Origin: Kribbella jiaozuonensis
GTDB taxonomy: Bacteria; Actinomycetota; Actinomycetes; Propionibacteriales; Kribbellaceae
NCBI RefSeq assembly: GCF_005233875.1
Contig: NZ_SZPZ01000005.1
Coordinates: forward strand, 1 to 64,000
DNA: 64,000 nucleotides
Direction of reading: 5' to 3'
Under the pieces are notes generated by a model. That model did not search any database, was not told where the DNA came from, and saw only the letters and a program-made list of their open reading frames with translations. This document shows positions 33,808 through 41,224 of this stretch, in pieces; positions within the stretch are counted from its first letter, which is position 1, and each line of letters opens with the position of its first letter. A program made the position numbers and the translations under genes.

Positions 33808-34200
33808 TCAGGCCGCGGCGTCGGTCTTCGGCGCGTTCACGTCCGCCGGCAGGGCGGCCTTGGCCACCTGCACGAGCGCGGAGAACGCCGCCGGGTCGTT
33901 GACAGCCAGGTCGGCCAGGATCTTGCGGTCGACCTCGACCTCGGCCAGCCGCAGGCCCTGGATGAAGCGGTTGTAGGTCAGGTCCTCGGCCCGGACCGCG
34001 GCGTTGATCCGCTGGATCCACAGCTTGCGGAAGTCGCCCTTGCGCGCCTTGCGGTCACGGTAGGCGTAGACGAGCGAGTGGGTGACCTGCTCCTTGGCCT
34101 TGCGGTACAGCCGCGAGCGCTGGCCGCGGTAGCCGCTGGCCTGCTCCAGTACGGTACGACGCTTCTTGTGGGCGTTGACTGCCCGCTTCACGCGTGCCAT
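33808..34200 (-). CDS. rplT: 50S ribosomal protein L20
   Basis: Primary 23S rRNA-binding and assembly protein of the large subunit. The basic N-terminal MARVKRAVNAHKKRRTVLEQ and WIQRINAAVRAEDLTYNRFI are diagnostic. The 130-residue length is slightly longer than the ~118-residue E. coli protein because of a C-terminal tail. It is third in infC-rpmI-rplT. In other bacteria L20 represses this operon through the mRNA leader. Confidence 0.98.
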   Translation of the reverse strand: MARVKRAVNAHKKRRTVLEQASGYRGQRSRLYRKAKEQVTHSLVYAYRDRKARKGDFRKLWIQRINAAVRAEDLTYNRFIQGLRLAEVEVDRKILADLAVNDPAAFSALVQVAKAALPADVNAPKTDAAA

Positions 34201-34280
34201 GAGGTGTTACTCCTTGTATTTCTGCGCCGGAGAGAGGTAGGCCCACTCGGCGGGGATGTTCGGGGGGTTATGGGTGCTGC

Positions 34281-34475
34281 TCAGATGCCGAGAAGCTTCT
34301 TGGCCTTCTTCGCGAACGCGGGTGCAACCTCGACGGTGCCGCTCAGGCGCCGCTTACGCTTCGACGTCTTCGCCTCGGCGAGGTGACGGACACCGGTCTG
34401 CTCGCGGCGAACCTTGCCCGTGCCGGTGATCCGGACGCGCTTCTTCATCCCCGAGTGGGTCTTCATCTTCGGCAT
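34281..34475 (-). CDS. rpmI: 50S ribosomal protein L35
   Basis: Small basic ribosomal protein of 64 residues. The N-terminal MPKMKTHSGMKKRVRITGTG is diagnostic. It sits between infC and rplT, the universal order, with about 80-90 bases on either side. Confidence 0.98.
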   Translation of the reverse strand: MPKMKTHSGMKKRVRITGTGKVRREQTGVRHLAEAKTSKRKRRLSGTVEVAPAFAKKAKKLLGI

Positions 34476-34566
34476 GGCTGTTGTGCTCCTGATTATCTTC
34501 GTTGACTCGAACTCTGGTGTGACCGGCTCCGGCTGCTGTGACTGACCTGGCGGCCGGAGCGTTTCG

Positions 34567-35256
34567 TCACTCCGGGTCGAGGTTGTCGGCCGGACCCTTC
34601 GGCTTCTTCGTGACGCCGGCGGCGCGTTCTGCCTCGTGGGCCTGGGCCTGCTCGGCGCGTTCTGCGCGCTCCGCCTGCTCCTCGGCCTCCCGCTCGGCCT
34701 TGCGCTGCGCCTTCTCGGCTTCCACGTCCACGCGCGCCTCGGACTTCTTCTTGTGCGGTCCGAGCACCATGATCATGTTCCGGCCGTCCTGGCGCGGCGA
34801 GGACTCGACGAAGCCGAGCTCGTTCACGTCTTCGGCCAGCCGCTGCAGCAACCGGAACCCGAGCTCGGGCCGGGACTGCTCACGTCCGCGGAACATGATG
34901 GTGATCTTGACCTTGTCCCCGGCCTTCAGGAACCGGACCACGTGACCCTTCTTGGTCTCGTAGTCGTGCGGGTCGATCTTCGGCCGCAGCTTCATCTCTT
35001 TGATGATGGTGTTTGTCTGGTTCCGGCGGGACTCGCGCGCCTTCTGCGCGGTCTCGTACTTGTACTTGCCGAAATCCATCAGCTTGCAGACCGGAGGCCG
35101 GGCGGTTGCCGCGACCTCGACCAGGTCGAGATCGGCCTCCTGGGCCAGCCGCAGTGCGTCTTCGATCCGGACGATGCCAACCTGCTCACCGTTCGGTCCG
35201 ACCAGCCGCACCTCGGGAACGCGGATGCGCTCGTTGACGCGCAAATCAGTGGTGAT
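34567..35256 (-). CDS. infC: Translation initiation factor IF-3
   Basis: Binds the 30S subunit and checks start-codon and initiator-tRNA fidelity. The N-domain (RVNERIRVPEVRLVG) and C-domain (VKITIMFRGREQSRPELGF) are both present, followed by an Ala/Glu/Lys-rich tail common in actinobacteria. I set the start at ATC (35256-35254), giving the N-terminus ITTDLRVNERI in genomic reading. It lies 4 bases after a perfect AGGAGG, whereas the alternative TTG at 35242-35244 is 16 bases away. Non-AUG starts are a known autoregulatory feature of infC. Confidence 0.95.
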   Translation of the reverse strand: MTTDLRVNERIRVPEVRLVGPNGEQVGIVRIEDALRLAQEADLDLVEVAATARPPVCKLMDFGKYKYETAQKARESRRNQTNTIIKEMKLRPKIDPHDYETKKGHVVRFLKAGDKVKITIMFRGREQSRPELGFRLLQRLAEDVNELGFVESSPRQDGRNMIMVLGPHKKKSEARVDVEAEKAQRKAEREAEEQAERAERAEQAQAHEAERAAGVTKKPKGPADNLDPE

Positions 35257-35580
35257 GGGTCCTCCTGGGTTGAACTAGTACTGGTGCCACCTCGTCATCG
35301 CCGCGAGCCCCCTGGAAAACACAAAGGGCCCTCGTGCGATCACACGAAGGCCCAATTCCCAGATCGACGACGCCCCAACCCCTCCGGGTGGTACGCCGTA
35401 CGATCGCTGTGATGCTCCGGATATCCTCCAGAATTTCTCAGCGTTGACCGGGACCCGCCGACTGTTCATCGACTGGGTGGGAGGTGGCCCTCCGCTTAGA
35501 CCAGAACCACTGGCAACCCTCGAATATTCCACTCAGGGGTCACCAACAGACCGGGTCGGTCGCCATGTAAGAGTAACAGC
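35257..35580 (-). other. infC operon leader region
   Basis: This 324-base gap separates infC from the divergent DUF1844 gene. Its infC-proximal part is the 5' untranslated leader of the infC-rpmI-rplT operon, including a terminator-like hairpin 60 bases before the start. A minus-strand frame of 85 codons covers much of it but lacks a convincing ribosome binding site and conserved features. I could not place the promoter with confidence. Confidence 0.6.
35315..35353 (-). terminator. Terminator/attenuator hairpin in the infC leader
   Basis: On the minus strand GGGCCUUCGUGU (35353-35342) pairs with GCACGAGGGCCC (35337-35326) over 12 consecutive base pairs (two G-U) around a GAUC loop. UUUGUGUUUU follows immediately. 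This is a classic intrinsic terminator shape, but no gene lies upstream on that strand. It therefore sits in the infC leader and probably acts as a transcriptional attenuator. Confidence 0.7.
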
Positions 35581-35973
35581 ATGACCGACGCAGATGCCAC
35601 TTCGCAGCCCGACGCCGTGCAGCCGGACCCGCTCTCGACCGCTTCTCGTGACATCGCCGAGGTTCCTGCCGTCGAGATCATCTCGACCGCCGCACTTCAC
35701 CTGATGAGCGCCGCCGCCGTCAACCTCGGCCTGGCCGCCGACCTGCCCGACCACAAAGACCTCGACGAGGCCCGCTCCCTGATCGACTCCCTGGCCGGCC
35801 TCCTCGACGCGGCCGCCCCGTCCCTCGGCCACCACCACGCCGCACCCCTCAAGGACGGCCTCCGCTCCCTCCAACTAGCCTTCCGCGAAGCCAGCTCGAT
35901 CCAGGACGAGCCCGGCCAAGGCCCCGGCGAGAAGTACACGGGCGCCGTCTTCCCGTCGGCCTCCGGTCGCTGA
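35581..35973 (+). CDS. DUF1844 protein
   Basis: A 130-residue protein of the DUF1844 family, with the core EIISTAALHLMSAAAVNLGL at residues ~32-51. The gene is found next to infC in many actinobacteria, which supports the call, but the function is not established. The Asp/Pro-rich N-terminus is probably disordered. The ATG lies 7 bases after TAAGAG, suggesting leaderless mRNA. Confidence 0.88.
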   Translation: MTDADATSQPDAVQPDPLSTASRDIAEVPAVEIISTAALHLMSAAAVNLGLAADLPDHKDLDEARSLIDSLAGLLDAAAPSLGHHHAAPLKDGLRSLQLAFREASSIQDEPGQGPGEKYTGAVFPSASGR

Positions 35974-36035
35974 CCCTGCCGCCGGATCAGGGCATGCCGG
36001 GCTCAGCCCCTTGCCCGGCTCATCGCACGTCCGAC

Positions 36036-37127
36036 TCAGCCGTTGCCCGGCTCAGGCATGCCGGCGAAGAAGTTGAGGATGCCGGTTGGGGCGTCGGGGG
36101 CGAAGGAGATGTTCAGGTTCTCGGCTGATTCCTTGGCGGCTTCTTCGGCGCGGGGGAAGAGGGTTGATTCGTAGGTGGTGAGGGCTGCTTCGGTGTCCTC
36201 GGGGCTGGCGATGAGGGCGGCGGCCAGGTCGGCGGCGTCCTGCATGGCCAGGTTGGCGCCTTCACCGGCGAACGGGGACATCAGGTGGGCGGCGTCGCCG
36301 AGGAGGGTGACGCCGGGGACGCGGCTCCAGCGGTGCCCGATCGGCAGGGCGTGGATCGCGCGCGGGGTCAGCTCGCCGTCGGCTTCCTGGACGAGCCGGA
36401 GGAACCGGTCGTCCCAGTCCTTGAACTCAGCCAGCAGGTCGTCCTTCGTGACCGCGGTCCACGGCTCGTCGACTCGCACGGCGGCGTACGCGTGCAGGCG
36501 ATCGGGTTCACGGTGAGCCAGGAAGCCGCGACCGTCGCCGAGGGCCATCATCATGCCGCCGCCGATCAGCTCGGCTGCGTCCCGGTGGCGCGTGTCGGGG
36601 TCGAGCAGATTCAGCTCGGCGAACGACAGGCCGAGGTACGCCGGAGTCGCATCCGAAACCAGTGGCCGTACCTTCGACCAAGCGCCGTCCGCACCGATCA
36701 GGACGTCGGCGCTGAACGTGCTTCCGTCGGCCAGCCGCACCTCCCGATCGTTGCAGATGCCGACGACCTTCGAGCCCCAGCGGATCATGCCGTCCGGCAA
36801 GCTGCCGAGCAGCAGGTCGCGCAAGTCACGGCGATGCACCTCTGGCCGGCCGCTGCCCTCGTGGTCGTGCGACAACCGCAGTACGGCGTGCTGGTCGTAG
36901 ACCTTCATCGACTCGCCGCCGGGCATGATGATCCGCAGGAAGTCGTCGTACAGACCGGCTGCCTTGAGCGCCGCTTGGCCGGACTCCTCGTGGATGTCGA
37001 GCATGCCGCCCTGGGTGCGAACGGTCGGTGAGGATTCAGCTTCGTAGACAACGGCCTCGATGCCGTTGACGTGCAAGATGCGGGCCAGGGTCAAACCGCC
37101 GAGGCCGGCGCCGATGATCGCGATCAT
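36036..37127 (-). CDS. FAD-dependent monooxygenase, TetX-like
   Basis: A 363-residue class A flavin monooxygenase. The FAD-binding GAGLGGLTLARILHVNG begins at residue 6, the DG motif region is VLIGADGAWSKVRP, and GDAAHLMSPFAGEGANLAMQD is the second FAD motif. The N-terminal region GGMLDIHEESGQAALKAAG closely resembles the tetracycline-inactivating TetX enzymes. Whether it degrades tetracyclines or another aromatic is inference. The ATG overlaps the stop of the TetR gene (ATGA), forming a regulator-enzyme operon. Confidence 0.87.
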   Translation of the reverse strand: MIAIIGAGLGGLTLARILHVNGIEAVVYEAESSPTVRTQGGMLDIHEESGQAALKAAGLYDDFLRIIMPGGESMKVYDQHAVLRLSHDHEGSGRPEVHRRDLRDLLLGSLPDGMIRWGSKVVGICNDREVRLADGSTFSADVLIGADGAWSKVRPLVSDATPAYLGLSFAELNLLDPDTRHRDAAELIGGGMMMALGDGRGFLAHREPDRLHAYAAVRVDEPWTAVTKDDLLAEFKDWDDRFLRLVQEADGELTPRAIHALPIGHRWSRVPGVTLLGDAAHLMSPFAGEGANLAMQDAADLAAALIASPEDTEAALTTYESTLFPRAEEAAKESAENLNISFAPDAPTGILNFFAGMPEPGNG

Positions 37128-37861
37128 GCTCGTTCTCCTTCTGTGCGCGGAGTGCCGAGCACTCCGTTTTCTGTACGTGGAGTGCCGAGCACTCCGTCTT
37201 CTGTGCGTGGAGTGGCGAGCACTCCGTTGATCAGTGCGCGGACGCCCCAGGAGGTCCGGTCCGGGCCAGACCCGCTCAGCAGGTCCTCGCCCAGCGCCGC
37301 GATCCGCGGATGCGTCTCGGGTTGGACCGCACGCAGGGCGGCAGCCACCGCATTCCATTCCTCCGGGTCGTCGCCACCCGCATGCTCAGCAGCGGTCGAG
37401 GTGGCCAGTTGCAGCAGCAGATCGACACCCCATGACGCCTGCCGGGGCGGCACATCACCTTCGTCGAGCAACGTCAGGATCGACTCGACCAGCCTCAGAT
37501 AGTTCTGTCCGGATGGCCGCGCACTCACGGCCGACTGCGCGAGGCTCGGATACTCGAAAAGCACCAGCGTGTACGACGCCAACACCGCCTGAAGCCGATC
37601 CCGCCAGTCGCCCTTCGCGTCGACCGGCGAGAGGTCCACGGCGCCGAGCAACTCGTCGAGCACGGCAGCGTGCAACTGGGCCGTGTTGCGGAAGTAGACG
37701 TAGAGCGAAGCAGGCCCGGTATCAAGCTCCTTCGCCAACCGCCGCATCGTGACGCGACCCAGCCCCTCGGCCCCCATCACGTCGACAGCAGCCGCGACAA
37801 TCCCCCGCCGCGTCAACGCTTCCTTAGCCGGCCGCTCCCGCCTACTCCCCGGCTCATCCAT
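37124..37861 (-). CDS. TetR-family transcriptional regulator
   Basis: A 245-residue repressor with helix-turn-helix in GIVAAAVDVMGAEGLGRVTMRRLAKELDTG and ASLYVYFRNTAQLHAAVLDE. The C-terminus is unusual: it ends in three copies of a 10-residue repeat of the type NGVLGTPRTE, encoded by three 30-bp tandem repeats. Two palindromes overlap its own promoter, so it should be autorepressed along with the downstream TetX-like gene. The ATG lies six bases after TAGGCT (leaderless). Confidence 0.9.
   Translation of the reverse strand: MDEPGSRRERPAKEALTRRGIVAAAVDVMGAEGLGRVTMRRLAKELDTGPASLYVYFRNTAQLHAAVLDELLGAVDLSPVDAKGDWRDRLQAVLASYTLVLFEYPSLAQSAVSARPSGQNYLRLVESILTLLDEGDVPPRQASWGVDLLLQLATSTAAEHAGGDDPEEWNAVAAALRAVQPETHPRIAALGEDLLSGSGPDRTSWGVRALINGVLATPRTEDGVLGTPRTENGVLGTPRTEGERA
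37139..37228 (-). repeat. Three 30-bp tandem repeats at the 3' end of the TetR gene
   Basis: Units 37139-37168, 37169-37198 and 37199-37228 are nearly identical. Each contains GGAGTG and CACTCC separated by 5 bases, a potential hairpin; in the third, one arm base differs. They encode a 10-residue repeat in frame with the regulator. Confidence 0.85.
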
Positions 37862-37867
37862 GCCTTC

Positions 37868-37902
37868 AGCCTAACGAACATGTTCGTTACGAACAAGTTC
37901 GT
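37868..37902 (-). promoter_or_regulatory. Promoter and double TetR operator
   Basis: On the minus strand TTGTTC (37896-37891) and TAGGCT (37873-37868) form a promoter with a 17-base spacer. It is overlaid by a perfect 16-bp palindrome AACGAACATGTTCGTT (37873-37888) and a second, ACGAACAAGTTCGT (37889-37902). Adjacent, near-identical palindromes over a regulator's own promoter are a typical TetR-family operator. Confidence 0.75.
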
Positions 37903-38367
37903 GGTGCAAATAGGCCCATCGCAGCCACCTCAACAGACACGAACCAGCCGCAACGACGAGGCGGTCGCACGCGCGGCAGCGCGCACGGGTGCGGGCGGCA
38001 GCCCGCCGGTCCGGCGACAGCCGGAAAGGATGCGCCGGCGATAGCCGGAGGGTGGGCGGGGTGGGGCGCAGCACGGCGACGAAGGAGCCGCGCGTAGCAC
38101 AGCGGTGGGCTGATCGCAGCCACCTCAACGGATACGAACCAGCCGCACCACGGGGCGGTCGCACGCGCGGTAGCGCGCACGGGTGCGGGCGGTAGCCCGC
38201 AGGTCCGGCGACAGCCGGAAAGGATGCGCCGGCGATAGCCGGAGGGTGGGCGGGTGCGGCGCGGAGGGCGGCGACGAAGGAGTCGCGCGTAGTACCGCGA
38301 TGGGCTGACGTCCCCATCAAACAATTCAGATGGTGCCAGGGGTCGACCGCGAGTACGGTCGGCGGTC
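37903..38367. repeat. Intergenic 195-bp tandem duplication
   Basis: This gene-free stretch consists mostly of two head-to-tail copies of a 195-bp unit, 37918-38112 and 38113-38307, with roughly nine in ten bases matching by eye. Each carries the core GTCCGGCGACAGCCGGAAAG and GATGCGCCGGCGATAGCCGG, plus a GGCGACGAAGGAG tail. Open frames through it on both strands are low-complexity and not convincing. The same core recurs near 63.2 and 63.7 kb. Confidence 0.8.
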
Positions 38368-39303
38368 GTGTCTGATGACGGGATGCCTGCGCCGGTTGCC
38401 AAGCTCGATGCGCAGGAGTTGCTTCGGCAGGTGAATGAGCGATCGGGGGTCGGGCTGACGTTCGTCGGGCGGGCGGCTGCCGGTGAGGTTGGGGCCGGGT
38501 TTGTGCGGTGGCCTGATGGGCGGGACGGGGTTCTCACGCGCGGGTTCGGGTCTCTCGACGACCTGCGGCGTACGGCGAGGGTCCTCGACGCGGCGCGGTC
38601 GGGTGGGTTGCCGGTGCCGCAGTACCAGTTGTTGACCGAGGTGATGGACGGGGTTGCCGTCGTACAGGAGCGTCTGCCGGGGTGGCCGCCTGAGGTGGTC
38701 GACCGGGCGCTGCTCGAGGCGATGATCGCGTTGACCGATCGGTTCGCGGGGCTGGGCGCTGATCTGCCGGTGCCGTCGATGTATCTACTCGAGAGCGGAC
38801 CGGGTTTCTGCCTGCATGAGTCTCTGCTGCGGTACGACGGTCGCACGCGGCGGCTGCTCGATTGGGTACGCGAGGTCGGCCGCGACGAGCCGAGCGGGAT
38901 GACCGGCGACGACCTCGTCCACCTCGACTTCCACACCGGCAACGTGCTGGTCGACGAGGCCGGCGAGCTGACTGGCATTGTCGACTGGGACGGAATCGGC
39001 CGCGGCGACCGGCTCTTCGGCCTCGTCACACTACGGTTCGACGCCGAGTCGCGCCTGCGATTCGACGCCGACACGCGACCGCCGCTCGACCCCACCGCAC
39101 CCCAGCTCGACGCCGAGACGCGACCGCCGCTCGACGCGGAGCTCGGGTGGTTTGACGAGTTGCTTGAGGGCGTGTTGGAACCCGGCGTGCTGCGGTTGTA
39201 CTGGGCGCATATGAGCTTGCGGCTGGTCGACTGGTCGATTCGGCATCACGGGCCGGCGGACACCGCGCGGTGGTTGGACTTCGCCGAGACGCGGATGAGC
39301 TGA
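38368..39303 (+). CDS. Aminoglycoside phosphotransferase/choline kinase-like protein
   Basis: A 311-residue APH-fold kinase. The Brenner motif HLDFHTGNVLVD (residues ~189-200) and the metal-binding IVDWDGIGRGD are present. Between the kinase core and C-terminal helix is an insertion of 8-residue repeats (FDAESRLR, FDADTRPP, LDAETRPP), encoded at 39037-39144. Family members phosphorylate small molecules from antibiotics to choline and homoserine; this substrate is unknown. The start is GTG at 38368, with TACGGT 8 bases upstream. Confidence 0.8.
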   Translation: MSDDGMPAPVAKLDAQELLRQVNERSGVGLTFVGRAAAGEVGAGFVRWPDGRDGVLTRGFGSLDDLRRTARVLDAARSGGLPVPQYQLLTEVMDGVAVVQERLPGWPPEVVDRALLEAMIALTDRFAGLGADLPVPSMYLLESGPGFCLHESLLRYDGRTRRLLDWVREVGRDEPSGMTGDDLVHLDFHTGNVLVDEAGELTGIVDWDGIGRGDRLFGLVTLRFDAESRLRFDADTRPPLDPTAPQLDAETRPPLDAELGWFDELLEGVLEPGVLRLYWAHMSLRLVDWSIRHHGPADTARWLDFAETRMS

Positions 39304-39310
39304 GCACGGT

Positions 39311-39332
39311 CGCTTCGAAGTCTTTCGAAGCG
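39311..39332 (+). terminator. Hairpin after the phosphotransferase gene
   Basis: CGCTTCGAA and TTCGAAGCG form a perfect 9-bp stem with a 4-base loop (GTCT), 8 bases after the stop codon. There is no clear U-tract, so it may act as a weak terminator or as an operator for the downstream secreted-protein gene. Confidence 0.4.
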
Positions 39333-39411
39333 GCTCTGTGGCAGACCCCGCGCGGACTACTTTCGCGGCCGAAGCCTTCGATCGGAGGGCTCGGACGCGA
39401 GGGGAAACAGC

Positions 39412-39762
39412 ATGCACAAGATCGCGACAACTGCCGCGGGGATCGCGGCCGGTGTGCTCGGCATCGGGCTGGCGCTGACGCCGAGCGCGCAGGCGGCGAC
39501 GCCGTGCCCGACGGGTGCGGTCTGCATCCGTGAGACCGACGGGCACATCCTGGCCAAGAACATCTTCTGGAGCTTCGGCCCGCACAACCTGTCGGGCGTC
39601 ATCGGCTTTCATGTGATCGTCAACAACCAGACCAACAACGCAGGCTTCAAGGTCTGCAAGGGCTACAACGGCGGCGCACCCTGCGGTCCGGTGAACCGCT
39701 GGGTCGGCGAGTCCCAACCGTCCGACCTCACCACGATCAATTCGTTCGTGCTGGTGAAGTAG
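39412..39762 (+). CDS. Small secreted four-cysteine protein, copy 1
   Basis: A 116-residue exported protein with a signal peptide, probably cleaved after Ala28 (PSAQA/A). The mature part has four cysteines (32, 38, 82, 91) likely to form two disulfides, and the conserved frame CPxGAVC...AKNIFWSFGPHNLSGVIG...INSFVLV. It is a paralogue of the next gene. The opening CPTGAVC resembles small secreted actinobacterial proteins such as I36-type protease inhibitors, but this is not enough to assign a role. GAGGGGA precedes the ATG. Confidence 0.8.
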   Translation: MHKIATTAAGIAAGVLGIGLALTPSAQAATPCPTGAVCIRETDGHILAKNIFWSFGPHNLSGVIGFHVIVNNQTNNAGFKVCKGYNGGAPCGPVNRWVGESQPSDLTTINSFVLVK

Positions 39763-39893
39763 CAGGGCCTGATCGCAACCCGTTTCGGAGCAGACCGAAA
39801 CCGGGCCGGAGCGCCCCACAGCGCGGCGGAAGTCTCCTAACTTCGAAGTGCGGTCTCCGACCGGGGACCGTACGGACAAGAGGGGACGAAAGC

Positions 39894-40256
39894 ATGCGCA
39901 AGATCGCGATGACTGCCGCCGGAATCGCCGCCGCTGTGATCGGTACGGGCGTGGCGCTCGCGCCGACCGCCGACGCGGCGACCGCAGGTACGGCGACGGC
40001 GTGCCCGTCGGGGGCAGTCTGTCTGCAGGAGCCGAACGGCAGCATCCTGAGCAAGAACATCTGGTACAGCTACGGCGCGCACAACCTGTCGAACGTGATC
40101 GGCACCAAGACGCTGATCAACAGCCAGACCGGCGGCGCGGGCTTCCAAATCTGCACGGGCTCCAACGGCACCGGCTGCGGTCCGGTCTACCGCTGGACGG
40201 GCCCGGCCGAACCGCACGACTTCACCCCGATCAACTCGATCGTCCTCGTGCGCTGA
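39894..40256 (+). CDS. Small secreted four-cysteine protein, copy 2
   Basis: A 120-residue exported paralogue of the preceding gene, with a signal peptide ending near TADA (residue 28) and cysteines at 37, 43, 87 and 95 in the same pattern. About half of the mature residues match copy 1, including GAVC, SKNIW, HNLSxVIG and the INSIVLV end. GAGGGGA again precedes the ATG. The two genes are separated by 131 bases including a GTTTCGG/CCGAAAC hairpin, so each may have its own promoter. The function is unknown. Confidence 0.8.
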   Translation: MRKIAMTAAGIAAAVIGTGVALAPTADAATAGTATACPSGAVCLQEPNGSILSKNIWYSYGAHNLSNVIGTKTLINSQTGGAGFQICTGSNGTGCGPVYRWTGPAEPHDFTPINSIVLVR

Positions 40257-40262
40257 CAACAA

Positions 40263-40305
40263 CCGTGCCGGCTCCGACCCCCACCCGGGGTCGGAGCCGG
40301 CACGG
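40263..40305. terminator. Bidirectional terminator hairpin
   Basis: CGTGCCGGCTCCGACCCC (40264-40281) and its exact reverse complement (40287-40304) form a perfect stem of 18-19 bp with a 5-base loop. It lies between convergent genes, the secreted protein and the sugar permease, so it can stop transcription from both sides. Confidence 0.75.
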
Positions 40306-40309
40306 AGGG

Positions 40310-41224
40310 CTATCCCTTGACGGCTCCTTCTTCGACGCCTTTGAAGAAGAAGCGTTGGAGGGTGGCGAAGACGATCACGATCGGGATGAAGGCGATCATC
40401 GTGCCGGCGGCGATCAGGCGGGGGTTGTTGCTGAAGGTGCCGGACAGGTATTGGAGGCCGACGGTCAGCGTGTACTTGTTCGGGTCGGTGAGCACGATCA
40501 GCGGCCAGAGGAAGTCGTCCCAGGCGCCGATGAAGGCGAAGATCGCGATCACGCTGATCGTTCCGCGGACCGACGGCAGACCGACGTACACGAACCGTTG
40601 CCACGCGTTCGCACCATCGACGATCGCGGCCTGATCCACCTCCAGCGGCAGGGCGCGGAACGCGTTGTACATCAGCAGTACGTTCAACGCCCCGATCATC
40701 CCGGGCAACGCGACCCCGAACAGCGTGTTCGCCAACCCGAACTCCCGCACCGTCACGTACTGCGAAATGATCGTGACCTCACCCGGCAACACCAGCGTCG
40801 CGAGGAACAACCCGAGCACGATCCGGCGCCCGCGGAACTGCAACCGCGAGATCGCGAACCCGGCCAGCGACGCGCCGATCACGTTGCCGCCGACAACCAG
40901 TACGGCGACGACCAGCGAGTTCCGCGCGTAGTCCAGCACCGGAATCGTGTCGGTGACCTCTTTGTAGTGCGAGAACGTCGGCTGGGCCGGCAGCAGCCGC
41001 GGGATCCGGGTGTAGATGTCCTCCCCGGATCCCTTCAGCGACGTGGACAGTTGCCACAGGAACGGCCCGATCGTGATCAGCAGCACGAACACCAGCAGCA
41101 GATACCGCACGACCTTCTCGCGCGGCGACACCGTGTTGAACCCGAAGGATCCCCGCCGACGACCAGCAGGACGCGGCGCCTCCGAGACATCGGCCGGGCG
41201 CACCGGATCGGTCACAGTCGTCAT
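40310..41224 (-). CDS. Sugar ABC transporter permease (MalG-like)
   Basis: A 304-residue inner-membrane permease of the carbohydrate uptake CUT1 type, with six hydrophobic segments. The EAA loop region VDGANAWQRFVYVGLPSVRG, which contacts the ATPase, is at about residues 205-224. The start ATG overlaps the stop of the partner permease (ATGA). No ATPase gene is present in the operon; in actinobacteria a shared MsiK-like ATPase often serves such importers. The sugar is inferred only from context. Confidence 0.92.
   Translation of the reverse strand: MTTVTDPVRPADVSEAPRPAGRRRGSFGFNTVSPREKVVRYLLLVFVLLITIGPFLWQLSTSLKGSGEDIYTRIPRLLPAQPTFSHYKEVTDTIPVLDYARNSLVVAVLVVGGNVIGASLAGFAISRLQFRGRRIVLGLFLATLVLPGEVTIISQYVTVREFGLANTLFGVALPGMIGALNVLLMYNAFRALPLEVDQAAIVDGANAWQRFVYVGLPSVRGTISVIAIFAFIGAWDDFLWPLIVLTDPNKYTLTVGLQYLSGTFSNNPRLIAAGTMIAFIPIVIVFATLQRFFFKGVEEGAVKG

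Noticed and set aside
35242..35244. TTG as the infC start codon
   Set aside because: The spacing from AGGAGG (16 bases) is too long; ATC at 35254-35256 fits both spacing and known infC behaviour.
35275..35532. 85-codon minus-strand frame in the infC leader as a leader peptide
   Set aside because: It spans the terminator hairpin, has no clear ribosome binding site, and its sequence looks like chance translation.
37887..38320. Long Arg/Ala-rich frames across the 195-bp duplication
   Set aside because: Both strands are open only because of GC-rich repeats; the predicted proteins simply repeat the DNA unit and have no known domain.
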